Assembly: GCA_002336105.1 (NCBI GenBank) | Contig: DDEQ01000046.1 | Location: 54,333-118,332, forward strand | Length of the DNA stretch: 64,000 bases | Reading direction: 5' to 3' | From: Chthonomonas sp. UBA1950 | GTDB lineage: Bacteria; Armatimonadota; Fimbriimonadia; Fimbriimonadales; Fimbriimonadaceae | Shown: in pieces, positions 8,697-17,108 of the stretch | Layout: each line of letters opens with the position of its first letter | How positions within the stretch are numbered: position 1 is the first letter of the stretch | Position numbers and translations under genes: made by a program | Notes under the pieces: generated by a model | Database searches by the model: none | Seen by the model: the letters and a program-made list of their open reading frames with translations, nothing else | Told to the model about the DNA's origin: nothing

Positions 8697-8732
8697 CCGT
8701 TCCCCACAGTCCCCCGTGGGGACGGCTTTTTT
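8697..8732 (+). terminator. Rho-independent terminator of the amidohydrolase transcript
   Basis: CCGT(T)CCCCAC (8697-8707) pairs with GTGGGGACGG (8716-8725) with one bulge, followed by six T. The T-run overlaps the stop codon of the convergent PilZ gene. Confidence 0.85.
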
Positions 8733-9339
8733 ATAGATTAGGCATCGTAATTCTGGAGTCAAAACGTACACGCGCAACGCCTTCATTGCACGCCAGAACA
8801 TAGCCATCGACGTTGACAAACGTTCCATCGATCACAAAGCGCACCTGAGCGCCACGTTTGAACGTGCTCGCAACTTTTACTCTTGCACCCAGTGGCGACA
8901 GATCGAGAAGTTGGCCCGACTCGTTATCGAGACTAGCTAGTTGTGAGCCGTAACACTTCCTAGGCTCCTCTCTTCGGTCGCGTTTTGCCGTCCATTTCGG
9001 CTTATTCACAAGCACTCCGTGTTCGTCGAGGTAGCGAACTGAACTTTGGAATCGAATCACCCCATGCCCGGTCTCAGCTTGACCATTGACCAAATCGCCG
9101 ATATTGAGCGGGTTTAGGTCAGCAGAAAAAATCGCTGGCTCAAGCCACCATCCTTCTTCGGATTCGTTGATAAATCGGCTTCGGAATAGCCCACCTGGAC
9201 CTCTCAGCTTTACAATCGCTCCTCGGGAAGGAACATCCGTTTTCTGATTTTTTAGTTTGGTGAAGAAATAGCCGATCGCAAAACCAAATAATGCGAGGAT
9301 AAATGTCGTTGATAGGTCACTGAGTAGCTGGGGTTTCAT
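8731..9339 (-). CDS. Membrane-anchored PilZ-domain protein (putative c-di-GMP receptor)
   Basis: One N-terminal membrane helix (about residues 9-27, TTFILALFGFAIGYFFT) is followed by a YcgR-N-like beta domain (about 40-110) and a C-terminal PilZ domain (about 118-200). The c-di-GMP-binding elements are present: RDRREEPRK (RxxxR) and LLDLSPLGARV ((D/N)xSxxG). Reading c-di-GMP at the membrane is the expected role. It is the last gene of a four-gene overlapping minus-strand operon, and its start overlaps the preceding gene by 23 nt. The partner regulated by it is not evident; a link to the exported TPR proteins upstream is inferred from operon position only. Confidence 0.85.
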   Translation of the reverse strand: MKPQLLSDLSTTFILALFGFAIGYFFTKLKNQKTDVPSRGAIVKLRGPGGLFRSRFINESEEGWWLEPAIFSADLNPLNIGDLVNGQAETGHGVIRFQSSVRYLDEHGVLVNKPKWTAKRDRREEPRKCYGSQLASLDNESGQLLDLSPLGARVKVASTFKRGAQVRFVIDGTFVNVDGYVLACNEGVARVRFDSRITMPNL

Positions 9340-10849
9340 CGTCGGAGCCCTTTCGTTCTGCTTCTTCTTCGGTCTTTGCCGCGAGCGATTGCTTTATAGC
9401 TTCTCCTAAAGTGATTCGGCAGTCGATTAAGGCGTCTGCATTTTCACTTTCGGTGTAGGCTTGTAGCTCGGTTAGGCATTGAAGAAGCAACTTTTGGGCC
9501 AAAATCCACCGTTCTCTAGACTTATCAAATCGGGTCGGCGTCTTGACTGTCGCATAAAAGGTTGCTCTGGCAGAAGCTTGTCGTTTCAGCGCTTCAATCG
9601 CCACTGCAATCTCTTTGGAGTTCTTATGAACCGCAGCACTCTGAACTAGATCTCTGAGTTGGTTACCCGCAGCAGCCGTGAGACGCGCCAAGGATTGCGA
9701 TGCAGTCTGGAATCTATCCTCAACAATCAGGTCACTTGGGGTTGGATCGAGTTTGTCAACTTCACTCAAATCCAGTTTGACTCCCTCCTCGCCACCAATC
9801 ATCGCCCGTGCTATGGATCGAAGGAAAAATAGCTGAGCGGTAGGAGAAGATTTGATGAATGGCTCGACCGCTTCGATGGCTCGCGCTGGGTCGTTTCCAG
9901 CAAGATATGTCTCCGCAGCCAATAGGACAGTGTCCTTTCCTTGCGGGTCTCTGGACAACGCTTCGTTGAGATCAACTTTCGCTTTTTCGACGTTGCCGGA
10001 CGACAACCAAGCCCTAGCCGCCATGATACGCAAGAGGAGACTGTCTGGTATGAGACCGGAAGCGCGATCAGCTTCTCCTGCCGCCGCCTCGTATTCGCCC
10101 GCTCCCATAAGCGTCGAAATCAAGATTTTCCTTCGCTCTGCTTCAAAGGGTTTGGCGTCGACGGCATCTCGGGCGATCGCTATAGCTTGCGCGGTATTGC
10201 CGACTGACAAAAGCTGTCCGATCTCTGCTTTATAGGAAGTATCATCTGGTAATTCTGCAGGTGGAGTTGTGTTCGTGGGAATAACCGGCGCTTGGCCTTT
10301 CCCCGCATCTGGAGCAATGACGAGCGGAGCCGCCGATAACCCTTTGAAAGCGTCTCGACTCATCTGAAGAACCCAAGTGCGAGCGAGTGATGCTGAACTG
10401 TTGTTGACATCGTATTTATCGCCCGTGCTAATTGTCATCGACTGAGAATCCTTCCAAATTCGGTGTCCGCCTTGGAATAACTCTGCTTGGGCCTTAAAAC
10501 TTTTCGTGTCCTCTAGGTTGACAACGTTCAACACGTATGTTGCTCCGAGTGCTCGTGCGGCTTTCGAAACGGAGTCATCTGATGGCAAGTCAACGACTCG
10601 GGTGATCTTTCCATCAAGCATCGCCTGGCGGAATATAGGATCGGTGAACCCCCAGACAATCGGCGTAACCTTCCCTTGTTGGTCAAACTCTTGAGCTAAA
10701 GCATTCACTAGAATGCCTGAAGAAACTGGGAGAAACTTCTCTTTCGCGTTTTTGGGTCGGGGAACAATAAGGATCCTTGGCCCTTCTGCCAAGGAGAAGG
10801 AAACCAGCACCACAAACGCTATCGAGGCACACCAACGCGGGCTACCCAC
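9317..10849 (-). CDS. Exported TPR-repeat protein with CsgG/TolB-N-like N-terminal domain
   Basis: The GTG at 10849 overlaps the stop of the preceding gene (GTGGGTAG) and has AAGG about 10 nt upstream. A longer frame to 10966 would run back through that gene, so the GTG is chosen (510 residues). A signal peptide (about residues 1-21, ASIAFVVLVSFSLAEG) precedes a domain with PRILIVPRPKN... and ALGATYVLNVVNLED, reminiscent of CsgG/TolB-N-type folds. From about 200 on, helical TPR units follow (AIAIARDAVDAKPFEAERRKI, AAGEADRASGLIPDSLLLRI, KVDLNEALSRDPQGKDTVL). The C-terminus is charged (TEEEAERKGSDDETP). Function unknown; an envelope scaffold is likely. Confidence 0.75.
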   Translation of the reverse strand: MGSPRWCASIAFVVLVSFSLAEGPRILIVPRPKNAKEKFLPVSSGILVNALAQEFDQQGKVTPIVWGFTDPIFRQAMLDGKITRVVDLPSDDSVSKAARALGATYVLNVVNLEDTKSFKAQAELFQGGHRIWKDSQSMTISTGDKYDVNNSSASLARTWVLQMSRDAFKGLSAAPLVIAPDAGKGQAPVIPTNTTPPAELPDDTSYKAEIGQLLSVGNTAQAIAIARDAVDAKPFEAERRKILISTLMGAGEYEAAAGEADRASGLIPDSLLLRIMAARAWLSSGNVEKAKVDLNEALSRDPQGKDTVLLAAETYLAGNDPARAIEAVEPFIKSSPTAQLFFLRSIARAMIGGEEGVKLDLSEVDKLDPTPSDLIVEDRFQTASQSLARLTAAAGNQLRDLVQSAAVHKNSKEIAVAIEALKRQASARATFYATVKTPTRFDKSRERWILAQKLLLQCLTELQAYTESENADALIDCRITLGEAIKQSLAAKTEEEAERKGSDDETPATQ

Positions 10850-12074
10850 CGTTGATAACCTTGATCGCCGTTCGACAAGCCTCCAGGCGAGCTTCCAGAG
10901 TTGAGCGGTTGCCTCTGCCGCTAGAGATCGCGCCTTCGCAGGCGCGGATTGCTCGGGTATAGGCATTGACAGCTTCTGACCTCTTGCCTAGCTTTTCATA
11001 GGACTGGCCGAGGCGCTGGTTCAACACAGTTGCGTCCCCACCTGCACGAATGGCCTTTTCGAACAGGTCAACGGCTCCGGAGAAATTTCCGACTAAGTAA
11101 CGCTGATTTGCCGTACTCGTTAGGGCGGCTGCACCACCAGCAGTGGATTCAACGTTGTCCGATCCGCCGTTGACCGGCCTTGAGGAACCTGTGTGAGTCG
11201 TAATTTCGATCGTTCCCGTGTTTTCCTTTTGAGGAGGAGTTACCGTGACTTCTGGCCCTGGCTCAGTGTCAACGTCGTTGTGTTTTTTGGGCTTTACTTC
11301 GTCACGATTGGAATTGTCGACTTGACGATCGCGATCCGAGTTGCTTTCAGCTTGGTTGTTCCTCGTTGTATCTCGATAAGGAAATGTTCCCGGAACTCCT
11401 GGCAACTCTAATCGAGCGGGGGGCAGTACTGGCTGATCTTGAATTCGTGTTGCTGCGCCAGCATCGGAAGCCTCAGGCTTGACCTCATTGGTCTGAGGAG
11501 TCGATTTTGTTTCGGTCTTCGCCGTTTCTGGCTGAGGGGCTGGCGTCTGAATCTGAGGAGTTGGTAAGGGCTCAGTTTTCAGCGCGACTGTCTCAGGAGA
11601 TTTGTTGCGCTGAATGAGGATAAATGCTCCAGCGCAGCAAACCAAAACAACCGTAGCAAAGGCTCCAACTAGAGCAGCCTTTTTATCTGAAGGAGCCCCG
11701 GCGTGAGTCGCGGCAGACATCAGCGCGCTACGCAACTGATTCCTCTTGATTTTATCAAGGTCCGAATCTGGGTTTAGCTCAACGATCTTTTCTGCGCATT
11801 CCAAAGCCTCGGGGATCTCCCCTCGACGCTCGTGACAAGCTGATTTCAGTGCAAGAGCCGCGATAGAGGTCGGATCAGTCGCAACAGCGGTATCGGCTAT
11901 AGCAAGTGCCTCATCAACCTTATCGGCGTTCAGAGCGACATTGCCTTGAGCGATTACATCTTCAAGCCGAACTTTCGCATCGGCTATGGCTTCTTGGTTA
12001 AGCGTTGCACCACAACGTTTACAAAAGGTGCTATCTAGGCTATTTAGGGTGCTGCACTGTTCACACGCGACCAT
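10842..12074 (-). CDS. Zinc-ribbon / TPR single-pass membrane protein
   Basis: The 410 residues start with a zinc ribbon (CEQC...CKRCG, Cys at about 4, 7, 18 and 21). A TPR-like helical pair follows (residues 30-115), then a membrane helix (about 136-155, VGAFATVVLVCCAGAFILI). Next is a Pro/Thr/Lys-rich linker of about 150 residues, and finally a C-terminal TPR block (RYLVGNFSGAVDLFEKAIRAGG, RLGQSYEKLGKRSEAVNAYTRAI). The zinc ribbon and first TPRs should face the cytosol and the second TPR block the periplasm. It overlaps both neighbours (31 and 8 nt), so translation is probably coupled. No named family recognised. Confidence 0.75.
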   Translation of the reverse strand: MVACEQCSTLNSLDSTFCKRCGATLNQEAIADAKVRLEDVIAQGNVALNADKVDEALAIADTAVATDPTSIAALALKSACHERRGEIPEALECAEKIVELNPDSDLDKIKRNQLRSALMSAATHAGAPSDKKAALVGAFATVVLVCCAGAFILIQRNKSPETVALKTEPLPTPQIQTPAPQPETAKTETKSTPQTNEVKPEASDAGAATRIQDQPVLPPARLELPGVPGTFPYRDTTRNNQAESNSDRDRQVDNSNRDEVKPKKHNDVDTEPGPEVTVTPPQKENTGTIEITTHTGSSRPVNGGSDNVESTAGGAAALTSTANQRYLVGNFSGAVDLFEKAIRAGGDATVLNQRLGQSYEKLGKRSEAVNAYTRAIRACEGAISSGRGNRSTLEARLEACRTAIKVINGG

Positions 12075-12571
12075 GTTGACGCAATTCTCCTCACGGACTC
12101 AGTCCGTTGACCCGCCGTACATTGTACCAACGACTGACGGCGCGGGCTGTTATGGCGACCTCTGTGAGATTCTATCCGGTAGACGTCGCTAAGTCCAGTG
12201 TATACATAGACGTTGCGAGCACGGGTGATCTTCTTAAGTGCGGCAACAAAAATCTTCTGAGTTGCCTGTTTTGTGTTACCCAGCCGCTGGGCAATCGATT
12301 CGAAGGAATGTCCTTTCAGTCGATCATGAAGTACGCGGTTCTGTTTTTCGGTTAGGTTAGCAATACTCAGGACACCTTCCCACTCGTTATCGAGGAGAAC
12401 ATCCGAAGCCTCCCCTCGCATCATAGGCTCAATAGGCTTTTCGGACCCAACCTCCCTTCTCGACTTCAAACGGAGTTCTTGATCCGTGTAAAAGGGTGAG
12501 CTACTCTCATTTTCACAAAGTGCCAGGAGAGCGTCTGCCACAAATCTTAGGTTTTCGGCTGTCATCATCAC
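12044..12571 (-). CDS. Helix-turn-helix regulator (sigma-region-4/LuxR-like HTH)
   Basis: The protein has about 175 residues. Positions about 73-117 (LTEKQNRVLHDRLKGHSFESIAQRLGNTKQATQ...) read as a tetrahelical HTH like sigma region 4 or LuxR. The flanks are unremarkable, and the last 35 residues are Arg/Ser-rich and overlap the next gene by 31 nt. The start lies among consecutive GTG-ATG-ATG codons, so it is uncertain by two codons. It heads a four-gene operon and has a consensus-like promoter with a 22-bp palindrome just upstream, suggesting autoregulation (inference). No sigma region 2 is present, so it is not a complete sigma factor. Confidence 0.6.
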   Translation of the reverse strand: MMMTAENLRFVADALLALCENESSSPFYTDQELRLKSRREVGSEKPIEPMMRGEASDVLLDNEWEGVLSIANLTEKQNRVLHDRLKGHSFESIAQRLGNTKQATQKIFVAALKKITRARNVYVYTGLSDVYRIESHRGRHNSPRRQSLVQCTAGQRTESVRRIASTWSRVNSAAP

Positions 12572-12580
12572 ATCACCATA

Positions 12581-12629
12581 ATAGTAGATAGGTGTCTACT
12601 ATATGGGAGGCGGCAAAGAATTTTGTCAA
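12581..12629 (-). promoter_or_regulatory. Promoter with overlapping palindromic operator for the 8.7-12.6 kb operon
   Basis: On the minus strand TTGACA lies at 12624-12629, and CATATA (12600-12605) sits 18 nt downstream as a -10. Overlapping and following it is ATAGTAGA-N6-TCTACTAT (12581-12602), a perfect 8-bp inverted repeat. It ends 9 nt before the HTH gene start. Confidence 0.6.
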
Positions 12630-12910
12630 CCTATCTTTCGATAATTTGCAAGTTTTTTGGAAATCCTCTCATGGGCTGAGATTCCGAAAAATAAGTGATG
12701 CATGAATAACGTTATATCTCCTACTTAACACTATGCTAAGTCAACATATTTCATATCGGAATATTAAATATTTATAACAATATGGATGGTTTACCAGTTA
12801 TTTACGTATTATCCATTTGTGAAAAGCACTGTTCTTAGACTTTAAGAGTGCCTATTTCACACGCGTTAACTTTCGCAGAGTCGCGAAACAACTCTCGTAA
12901 GGATCGGCGC
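12630..12910. other. AT-rich intergenic region between divergent genes
   Basis: This is AT-rich relative to its neighbours, with many TATA/ATAA runs (for example around 12760-12785). It carries the upstream parts of the divergent promoters. I see no open frame with a start signal, no tRNA and no clear terminator. Confidence 0.5.
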
Positions 12911-13702
12911 ATGAAACGACTGTTATTCGTATTACTCACTACTATAGTTGTCACCCAAAATAGTCTGGCTATTGTTTTTTCGTTTGACCAGGAAGACTCG
13001 GCGCCAGCCGGAGGGCACAACAGCTACACGAACTGGATCAAGGAGGTCGTTCCATTAGGTAATCAACCTGGAAAGTTCGATTTGAAGATTAACCTGGATG
13101 GTTTGCCTCGAACGTTATCACTCCCCGTCCTCGTTCTTAATGCGCCAATTGGCGAAGATGATCAAGGTCAGAATCACCCAAACGAATGGTCTGCAGTCGT
13201 TGAACCTAATGTGACGATGGCCATAGGGTCCGAACGTCAATCTGAAATTGTCAAGACGCGAACGAGTCTATTGGCAGCAGAGAGAGTCTCGACTACGCCT
13301 CGAACAAACCCGATCATAGTAAGTGAAGAGACGGCGGTGGCGACTACCATCCAGTCTGGAAACAAGGTCACAGCCATTCCATCGTTAATCAATAACTCGG
13401 AGCCAGACAATCAACTTGCGGAATCGTCAAACCGACTCGATGCAGCGGCTAACCCCATCCTTTCGTTGTATACGGAAAACTCGGTGTATAGAACCTCCGA
13501 GGAGCCGGAAGTGTATTCAAAGGTTGCCGAACAAATCGGCAAGTCTACAAGTACGGAAACTCGATCGGTCGAGACAACAGAGAGAGGGATCTCACGCTCA
13601 AGGTCAAGACTGGCTAATAACCTTTCGGTACCTGAGCCGATGACCGGATTTGTATTACTGGGAGGCTTGATCGGCTCGAAATACCGACGTAAACACAACT
13701 GA
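12911..13702 (+). CDS. PEP-CTERM sorting-domain protein, secreted, unknown function
   Basis: The ATG at 12911 has AAGGA about 7 nt upstream; an upstream GTG/ATG frame has no such signal. The 263 residues begin with a signal peptide (MKRLLFVLLTTIVVTQNSLA). They end with VPEP, a hydrophobic stretch (TGFVLLGGLIG) and a basic tail (KYRRKH), the layout of a PEP-CTERM signal processed by exosortase. The middle is hydrophilic, Ser/Thr/Asn-rich and without recognised domains, like many exopolysaccharide-associated PEP-CTERM proteins. The required exosortase is not in this window. Confidence 0.75.
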   Translation: MKRLLFVLLTTIVVTQNSLAIVFSFDQEDSAPAGGHNSYTNWIKEVVPLGNQPGKFDLKINLDGLPRTLSLPVLVLNAPIGEDDQGQNHPNEWSAVVEPNVTMAIGSERQSEIVKTRTSLLAAERVSTTPRTNPIIVSEETAVATTIQSGNKVTAIPSLINNSEPDNQLAESSNRLDAAANPILSLYTENSVYRTSEEPEVYSKVAEQIGKSTSTETRSVETTERGISRSRSRLANNLSVPEPMTGFVLLGGLIGSKYRRKHN

Positions 13703-13786
13703 GTCTGTTCCTGGAGTCTGCCCATCAAAGACTAATCCACTCAATAAGTTCCTCACATTATTGACGTGCAGGTACGCTCTCTCATC

Positions 13787-14875
13787 ATGTCTGATACAGC
13801 ACCGCTAGTCACTCCGCTACACGACCGACATATCAAAGCTGGAGGGCGAATGGTTCCCTTCGCGGGTTACGACATGCCGGTGCAGTATGCAAGCGTGATC
13901 GCCGAATCGAAAGCCGTGCGAGAAGGCGTCGGCATGTTTGACGTCAGTCACATGGCTCGTTTGCGATTCAAGGGAAACGATGTATTTCCTTTCCTTGAGC
14001 ATGTCACGGCGAACGATGTCTCGAAACTTCAGCCCGGAACTGGTCAGTACTCCCTACTTCCAAATGAAAAAGGCTGCACTGTTGACGACATCATTGTCTA
14101 TAAGATCTCTGACGTTGAGTACTTCATGGTTGTGAATGCTTCGAACCATGAGAAAGACGTTGCTTGGATGAAGCAGCATTTCGCTGGAGACATCTCGTTC
14201 GCGGATGAAACCGACGAGACAGCCATGATCGCCGTCCAAGGACCAACGGCAACATCAACCATAGCAGGAATCAGCGACTCTCCTGAAGCATTTCAAAACG
14301 CCCCGATGTTTGGAATTGTTAACGCGACCGTTGGAGGCTTGAAAGTGATAGGCGCACGGAGCGGTTACACCGGTGAAGACGGCTATGAACTGATTTGCTC
14401 GGCCTCCGATGCTGGAAAGCTTTGGGATGCATTGGTTGAAGCCGGAGTGACTCCCTGCGGATTAGGATCACGAGATACACTTCGAGTGGAAGCCGGCTTG
14501 CCACTCTACGGTCACGAGTTGACTGACGAGCTTAGCCCGATGGCCGCCGGACTAGGCTGGGTCATTAGCAAAACGAAATCGTTCATTGGAAGCGAGATCA
14601 TCAATGTAGCCAGAGCCAACGGCACTCCAACCAAGCTTGTTGGAATTAGGCTCAACGCTAAACGACTGCTCACACCAGGCATGCCGATCTCAGTTGATGG
14701 AAAAGTCGTTGGCGAGGTCTCCAGCGGAGTTGTCTCACCGATTTTAGATGCTGGAATTGCTTTTGCATTTATCAGCGCAGAAATCCCCCTCAAGACAGAA
14801 TGCACCGTCGAGATTCGCGGCAAGGCTGAACCAGCTACCGTGGTGAACAAGCGATTCTGGAAACGAGCTAGCTGA
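13787..14875 (+). CDS. gcvT: Aminomethyltransferase, glycine cleavage system T protein
   Basis: The 362 residues from the ATG at 13787 match GcvT throughout. The start has TPLHDRHIKAGGRMVPFAGYDMPVQY, then FDVSHMARLRFKG, ANDVSKLQPGTGQYSLL, AVQGPTA, RSGYTGEDGYEL, GLGSRDTLRVEAGLPLYGHEL and the C-terminal VGEVSSGVVSPILDAGIAFAFI barrel. It transfers the aminomethyl carbon to tetrahydrofolate, in the cytosol, together with GcvH and GcvP, which are not nearby. A GTG at 13766 would add seven residues not typical of the family. No clear Shine-Dalgarno. Confidence 0.95.
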   Translation: MSDTAPLVTPLHDRHIKAGGRMVPFAGYDMPVQYASVIAESKAVREGVGMFDVSHMARLRFKGNDVFPFLEHVTANDVSKLQPGTGQYSLLPNEKGCTVDDIIVYKISDVEYFMVVNASNHEKDVAWMKQHFAGDISFADETDETAMIAVQGPTATSTIAGISDSPEAFQNAPMFGIVNATVGGLKVIGARSGYTGEDGYELICSASDAGKLWDALVEAGVTPCGLGSRDTLRVEAGLPLYGHELTDELSPMAAGLGWVISKTKSFIGSEIINVARANGTPTKLVGIRLNAKRLLTPGMPISVDGKVVGEVSSGVVSPILDAGIAFAFISAEIPLKTECTVEIRGKAEPATVVNKRFWKRAS

Positions 14876-14904
14876 GTAAGTTGCTCGTTTCAGTTGCGAT
14901 CGAT

Positions 14905-14924
14905 AGCCGAACTCACGTTCGGCT
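14905..14924 (+). terminator. Hairpin after gcvT, possible weak terminator
   Basis: AGCCGAAC-TCAC-GTTCGGCT is a perfect 8-bp stem with a tetraloop. It is followed by CAGTCT rather than a T-run, so termination is uncertain. Confidence 0.5.
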
Positions 14925-14949
14925 CAGTCTAACCAGCTAAATTGAGTTT

Positions 14950-15771
14950 GTGACACGATCAAAAGTAGTCGCAGTTTGGGTGCTTACCATTTTGTGCACC
15001 GCCTGTTTGCTCGTGTATCAGCGAGTCACAGGTCCGACGTACCCGATCCGAGTTCATAGCCAAATCGGTGGTGCAGAAGTCTCCGGCAAGCTTATAAGAA
15101 CTCATTTCACAAATGGGCCTGCTTCTGTCGAAATCACGGCTCCACAAGCAAAGGGTTCGATCTTGATTTGGCGATTGTATCCTACGCAGAACGCCTGGTC
15201 TGAAACAGAAATGGTTCGTCGTGGTGATGTCTTCAGTGCAACACTGCCGCAACTTCCCCAAGCCGGGAAGGTCGAGTACTACGTCAAAGTGACCGGCCCG
15301 AGTGGTACAGGGGTTACTCCCGCTGAGGGGTCGGCAATCCTACGATACAAAGGGGAAACTCCCGCGTGGCTCGTAGTTATCCACGTCCTGTTCATGTTTT
15401 TAGGGCCTTTTTTCGCTTTTCGAGCGGCAACGGGTCTGCTATTTGGTGACAAGAATCCGAGTAAATGGCTTCCGGCGCTGGTGTTCTTCCTTAGTGTAGG
15501 TGGGTTTATCCTCGGTCCTTGGATGCAGCTGCTTTCGTTTGGCGCGCTCTGGACTGGCTGGCCAGTAGGAGAGGACCTTACCGATACCAAAACTCTCATC
15601 GCGATTGCCGGATGGATCGTTGCATTCGTAGCAGACCACCGTCAGCTAAGCTGGAATCGATATGCATTTTGGGGCGCAATGCTCATCATGCTCACTGTCT
15701 TTATCATTCCTCACAGCGTCCGAGGCAGTCAGATAGATTGGTCAAAACAATCCGCCAAAAGCAGTAAGTAA
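14950..15771 (+). CDS. Multi-pass membrane protein, unknown function
   Basis: A GTG start gives 273 residues. One N-terminal helix (about 4-23) is followed by an extracytoplasmic beta-rich domain of about 110 residues (VEITAPQAKGSILIWRLYP, KVEYYVKVTGPSG). Four further helices come after about residue 135 (WLVVIHVLFMFLGPFFAFRA, ALVFFLSVGGFILGPWMQLL, TLIAIAGWIVAFVA, WGAMLIMLTVFIIPHS). No family recognised. The gene is followed 59 bp later by the terminase gene, with no terminator seen between them. Confidence 0.7.
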   Translation: MTRSKVVAVWVLTILCTACLLVYQRVTGPTYPIRVHSQIGGAEVSGKLIRTHFTNGPASVEITAPQAKGSILIWRLYPTQNAWSETEMVRRGDVFSATLPQLPQAGKVEYYVKVTGPSGTGVTPAEGSAILRYKGETPAWLVVIHVLFMFLGPFFAFRAATGLLFGDKNPSKWLPALVFFLSVGGFILGPWMQLLSFGALWTGWPVGEDLTDTKTLIAIAGWIVAFVADHRQLSWNRYAFWGAMLIMLTVFIIPHSVRGSQIDWSKQSAKSSK

Positions 15772-15830
15772 CAGGTCTACATCGGCAGAACCTGGGTTGA
15801 CAATCCTTACCCCTCATATGCCTATGGGGC

Positions 15831-17081
15831 ATGGAGAACTTTCTCACCAAGCTGGAGCCTTTCTGGAAGCCGCACCCAGGCCAGCTTGAGTTTCTGCTCA
15901 GCCGAGCCAAGACGAAGGTTCTCGCTTGTGGGCGACGATGGGGAAAGACTGATGCCTGCGCGGTTCAAATCCTCCGTTCGATCAATGAAAAGCCAACGGG
16001 CAAATATCTGATCGTCGCCCCAACACTGAACCAAGCTCGGATACTTTTTGACCGATTTGTGGAGATGTTTCAGTTGCTTTGGCCCGTTAATGACGCCAAA
16101 GTGAGTCTCTCACCCTTTCCTTCCCTAAGACAAGACGGCCAATTTGTGTCCGCGAGGTCTGCTTTTACTCCAAGGAATCTACGCGGCCTTGAAGCCGACG
16201 ATATCATCGTCGATGAGGCAGCTTATGTTTCCGATCACGTTCTGAATGATGTTCTTTGGCCGATGCTGGCAACAACCGACGGTTCGATGACATTGATCAG
16301 TACGCCGCACGGGTTTAACGCTTTTTGGCGACTATTCGACAGGGGACAGCGGGATGATCCGAACATCTGGTCTCGCTGCGGACCTTCCTCCGAAAACCCA
16401 CGAGTGCATCGCCGTTTCCTCGATATGCAACGGACAATTGTCGATGAGAGAACGTTCCAGATCGAATACGAAGCCGCGTTTTTTGACACGGAGTCAACGG
16501 TTTTTGCCTTTGAAATCATCGCAGAAGCTCAGCAGCAAGACATGAACGAGGCGCATGGCCCGATCTCGATTGGAATTGACTGGGGCAAAGTTCAAGACTA
16601 CACTGCGGTCGCTGTTCTGCAGGGAACCGAAGAAGGCTGCTGGCTCTTGTCTCTACAGCGCTTTCATCATGCCGATCATCAACAACTCGCAAGGCAAGCA
16701 GCCTCTATTTCCCGCCTGTATCCAAACGCAACCATCACACTCGACAGCACCGGAGTTGGAGACGCTATAGAGGAGTTCTTTAGGTCGGAGATCGGAAATC
16801 GTCCGTTTCGTGGGCACCAAATTACCGCAAGCAACAAACCAGAAATGATCCAACGGCTGGTTTCACTCTTTCAGCGCCGCAAGATCAAGATTCTCCCGGA
16901 TCAGGTTCTTCTTCGAGAGCTCGCAGCTTTTCGATCCGTGCGAACTGCCACTGGGCACGTAAAGCTTCAGGCTGCCGGAAGCGAGCACGATGACACCGTA
17001 ATCGCCTTAGCCCTGGCAGCCTCTGAACTTCATCGTCCTAGCACTGGCTCGGTCTCCATCGGCGAATCACCGTCCTTCTAG
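15831..17081 (+). CDS. Phage terminase large subunit (Terminase_6-like packaging ATPase/nuclease)
   Basis: The 416 residues look complete. Walker A-like CGRRWGKTD is at 33-41, Walker B DDIIVDEAA at 123-131, and the coupling segment TLISTPHGFNAFW at about 154-165. The RNase H-like nuclease domain runs from about 246 on (IGIDWGK with Asp 250, LDSTGVGD with Asp 305, EHDDTV with Asp 387/388). The family cuts and pumps phage DNA into capsids through the portal. All acidic nuclease residues appear kept, so the gene does not look decayed. The following gene is the portal; no small terminase, protease, capsid or tail gene lies on either side. Confidence 0.9.
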   Translation: MENFLTKLEPFWKPHPGQLEFLLSRAKTKVLACGRRWGKTDACAVQILRSINEKPTGKYLIVAPTLNQARILFDRFVEMFQLLWPVNDAKVSLSPFPSLRQDGQFVSARSAFTPRNLRGLEADDIIVDEAAYVSDHVLNDVLWPMLATTDGSMTLISTPHGFNAFWRLFDRGQRDDPNIWSRCGPSSENPRVHRRFLDMQRTIVDERTFQIEYEAAFFDTESTVFAFEIIAEAQQQDMNEAHGPISIGIDWGKVQDYTAVAVLQGTEEGCWLLSLQRFHHADHQQLARQAASISRLYPNATITLDSTGVGDAIEEFFRSEIGNRPFRGHQITASNKPEMIQRLVSLFQRRKIKILPDQVLLRELAAFRSVRTATGHVKLQAAGSEHDDTVIALALAASELHRPSTGSVSIGESPSF

Positions 17082-17108
17082 ACCCCCGACTCATTTCATT
17101 ACAAACAG

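Noticed and set aside
10850..10966. N-terminal extension of the exported TPR protein
   Set aside because: It would run inside the preceding gene; the GTG at 10849 gives a signal peptide and normal coupling.
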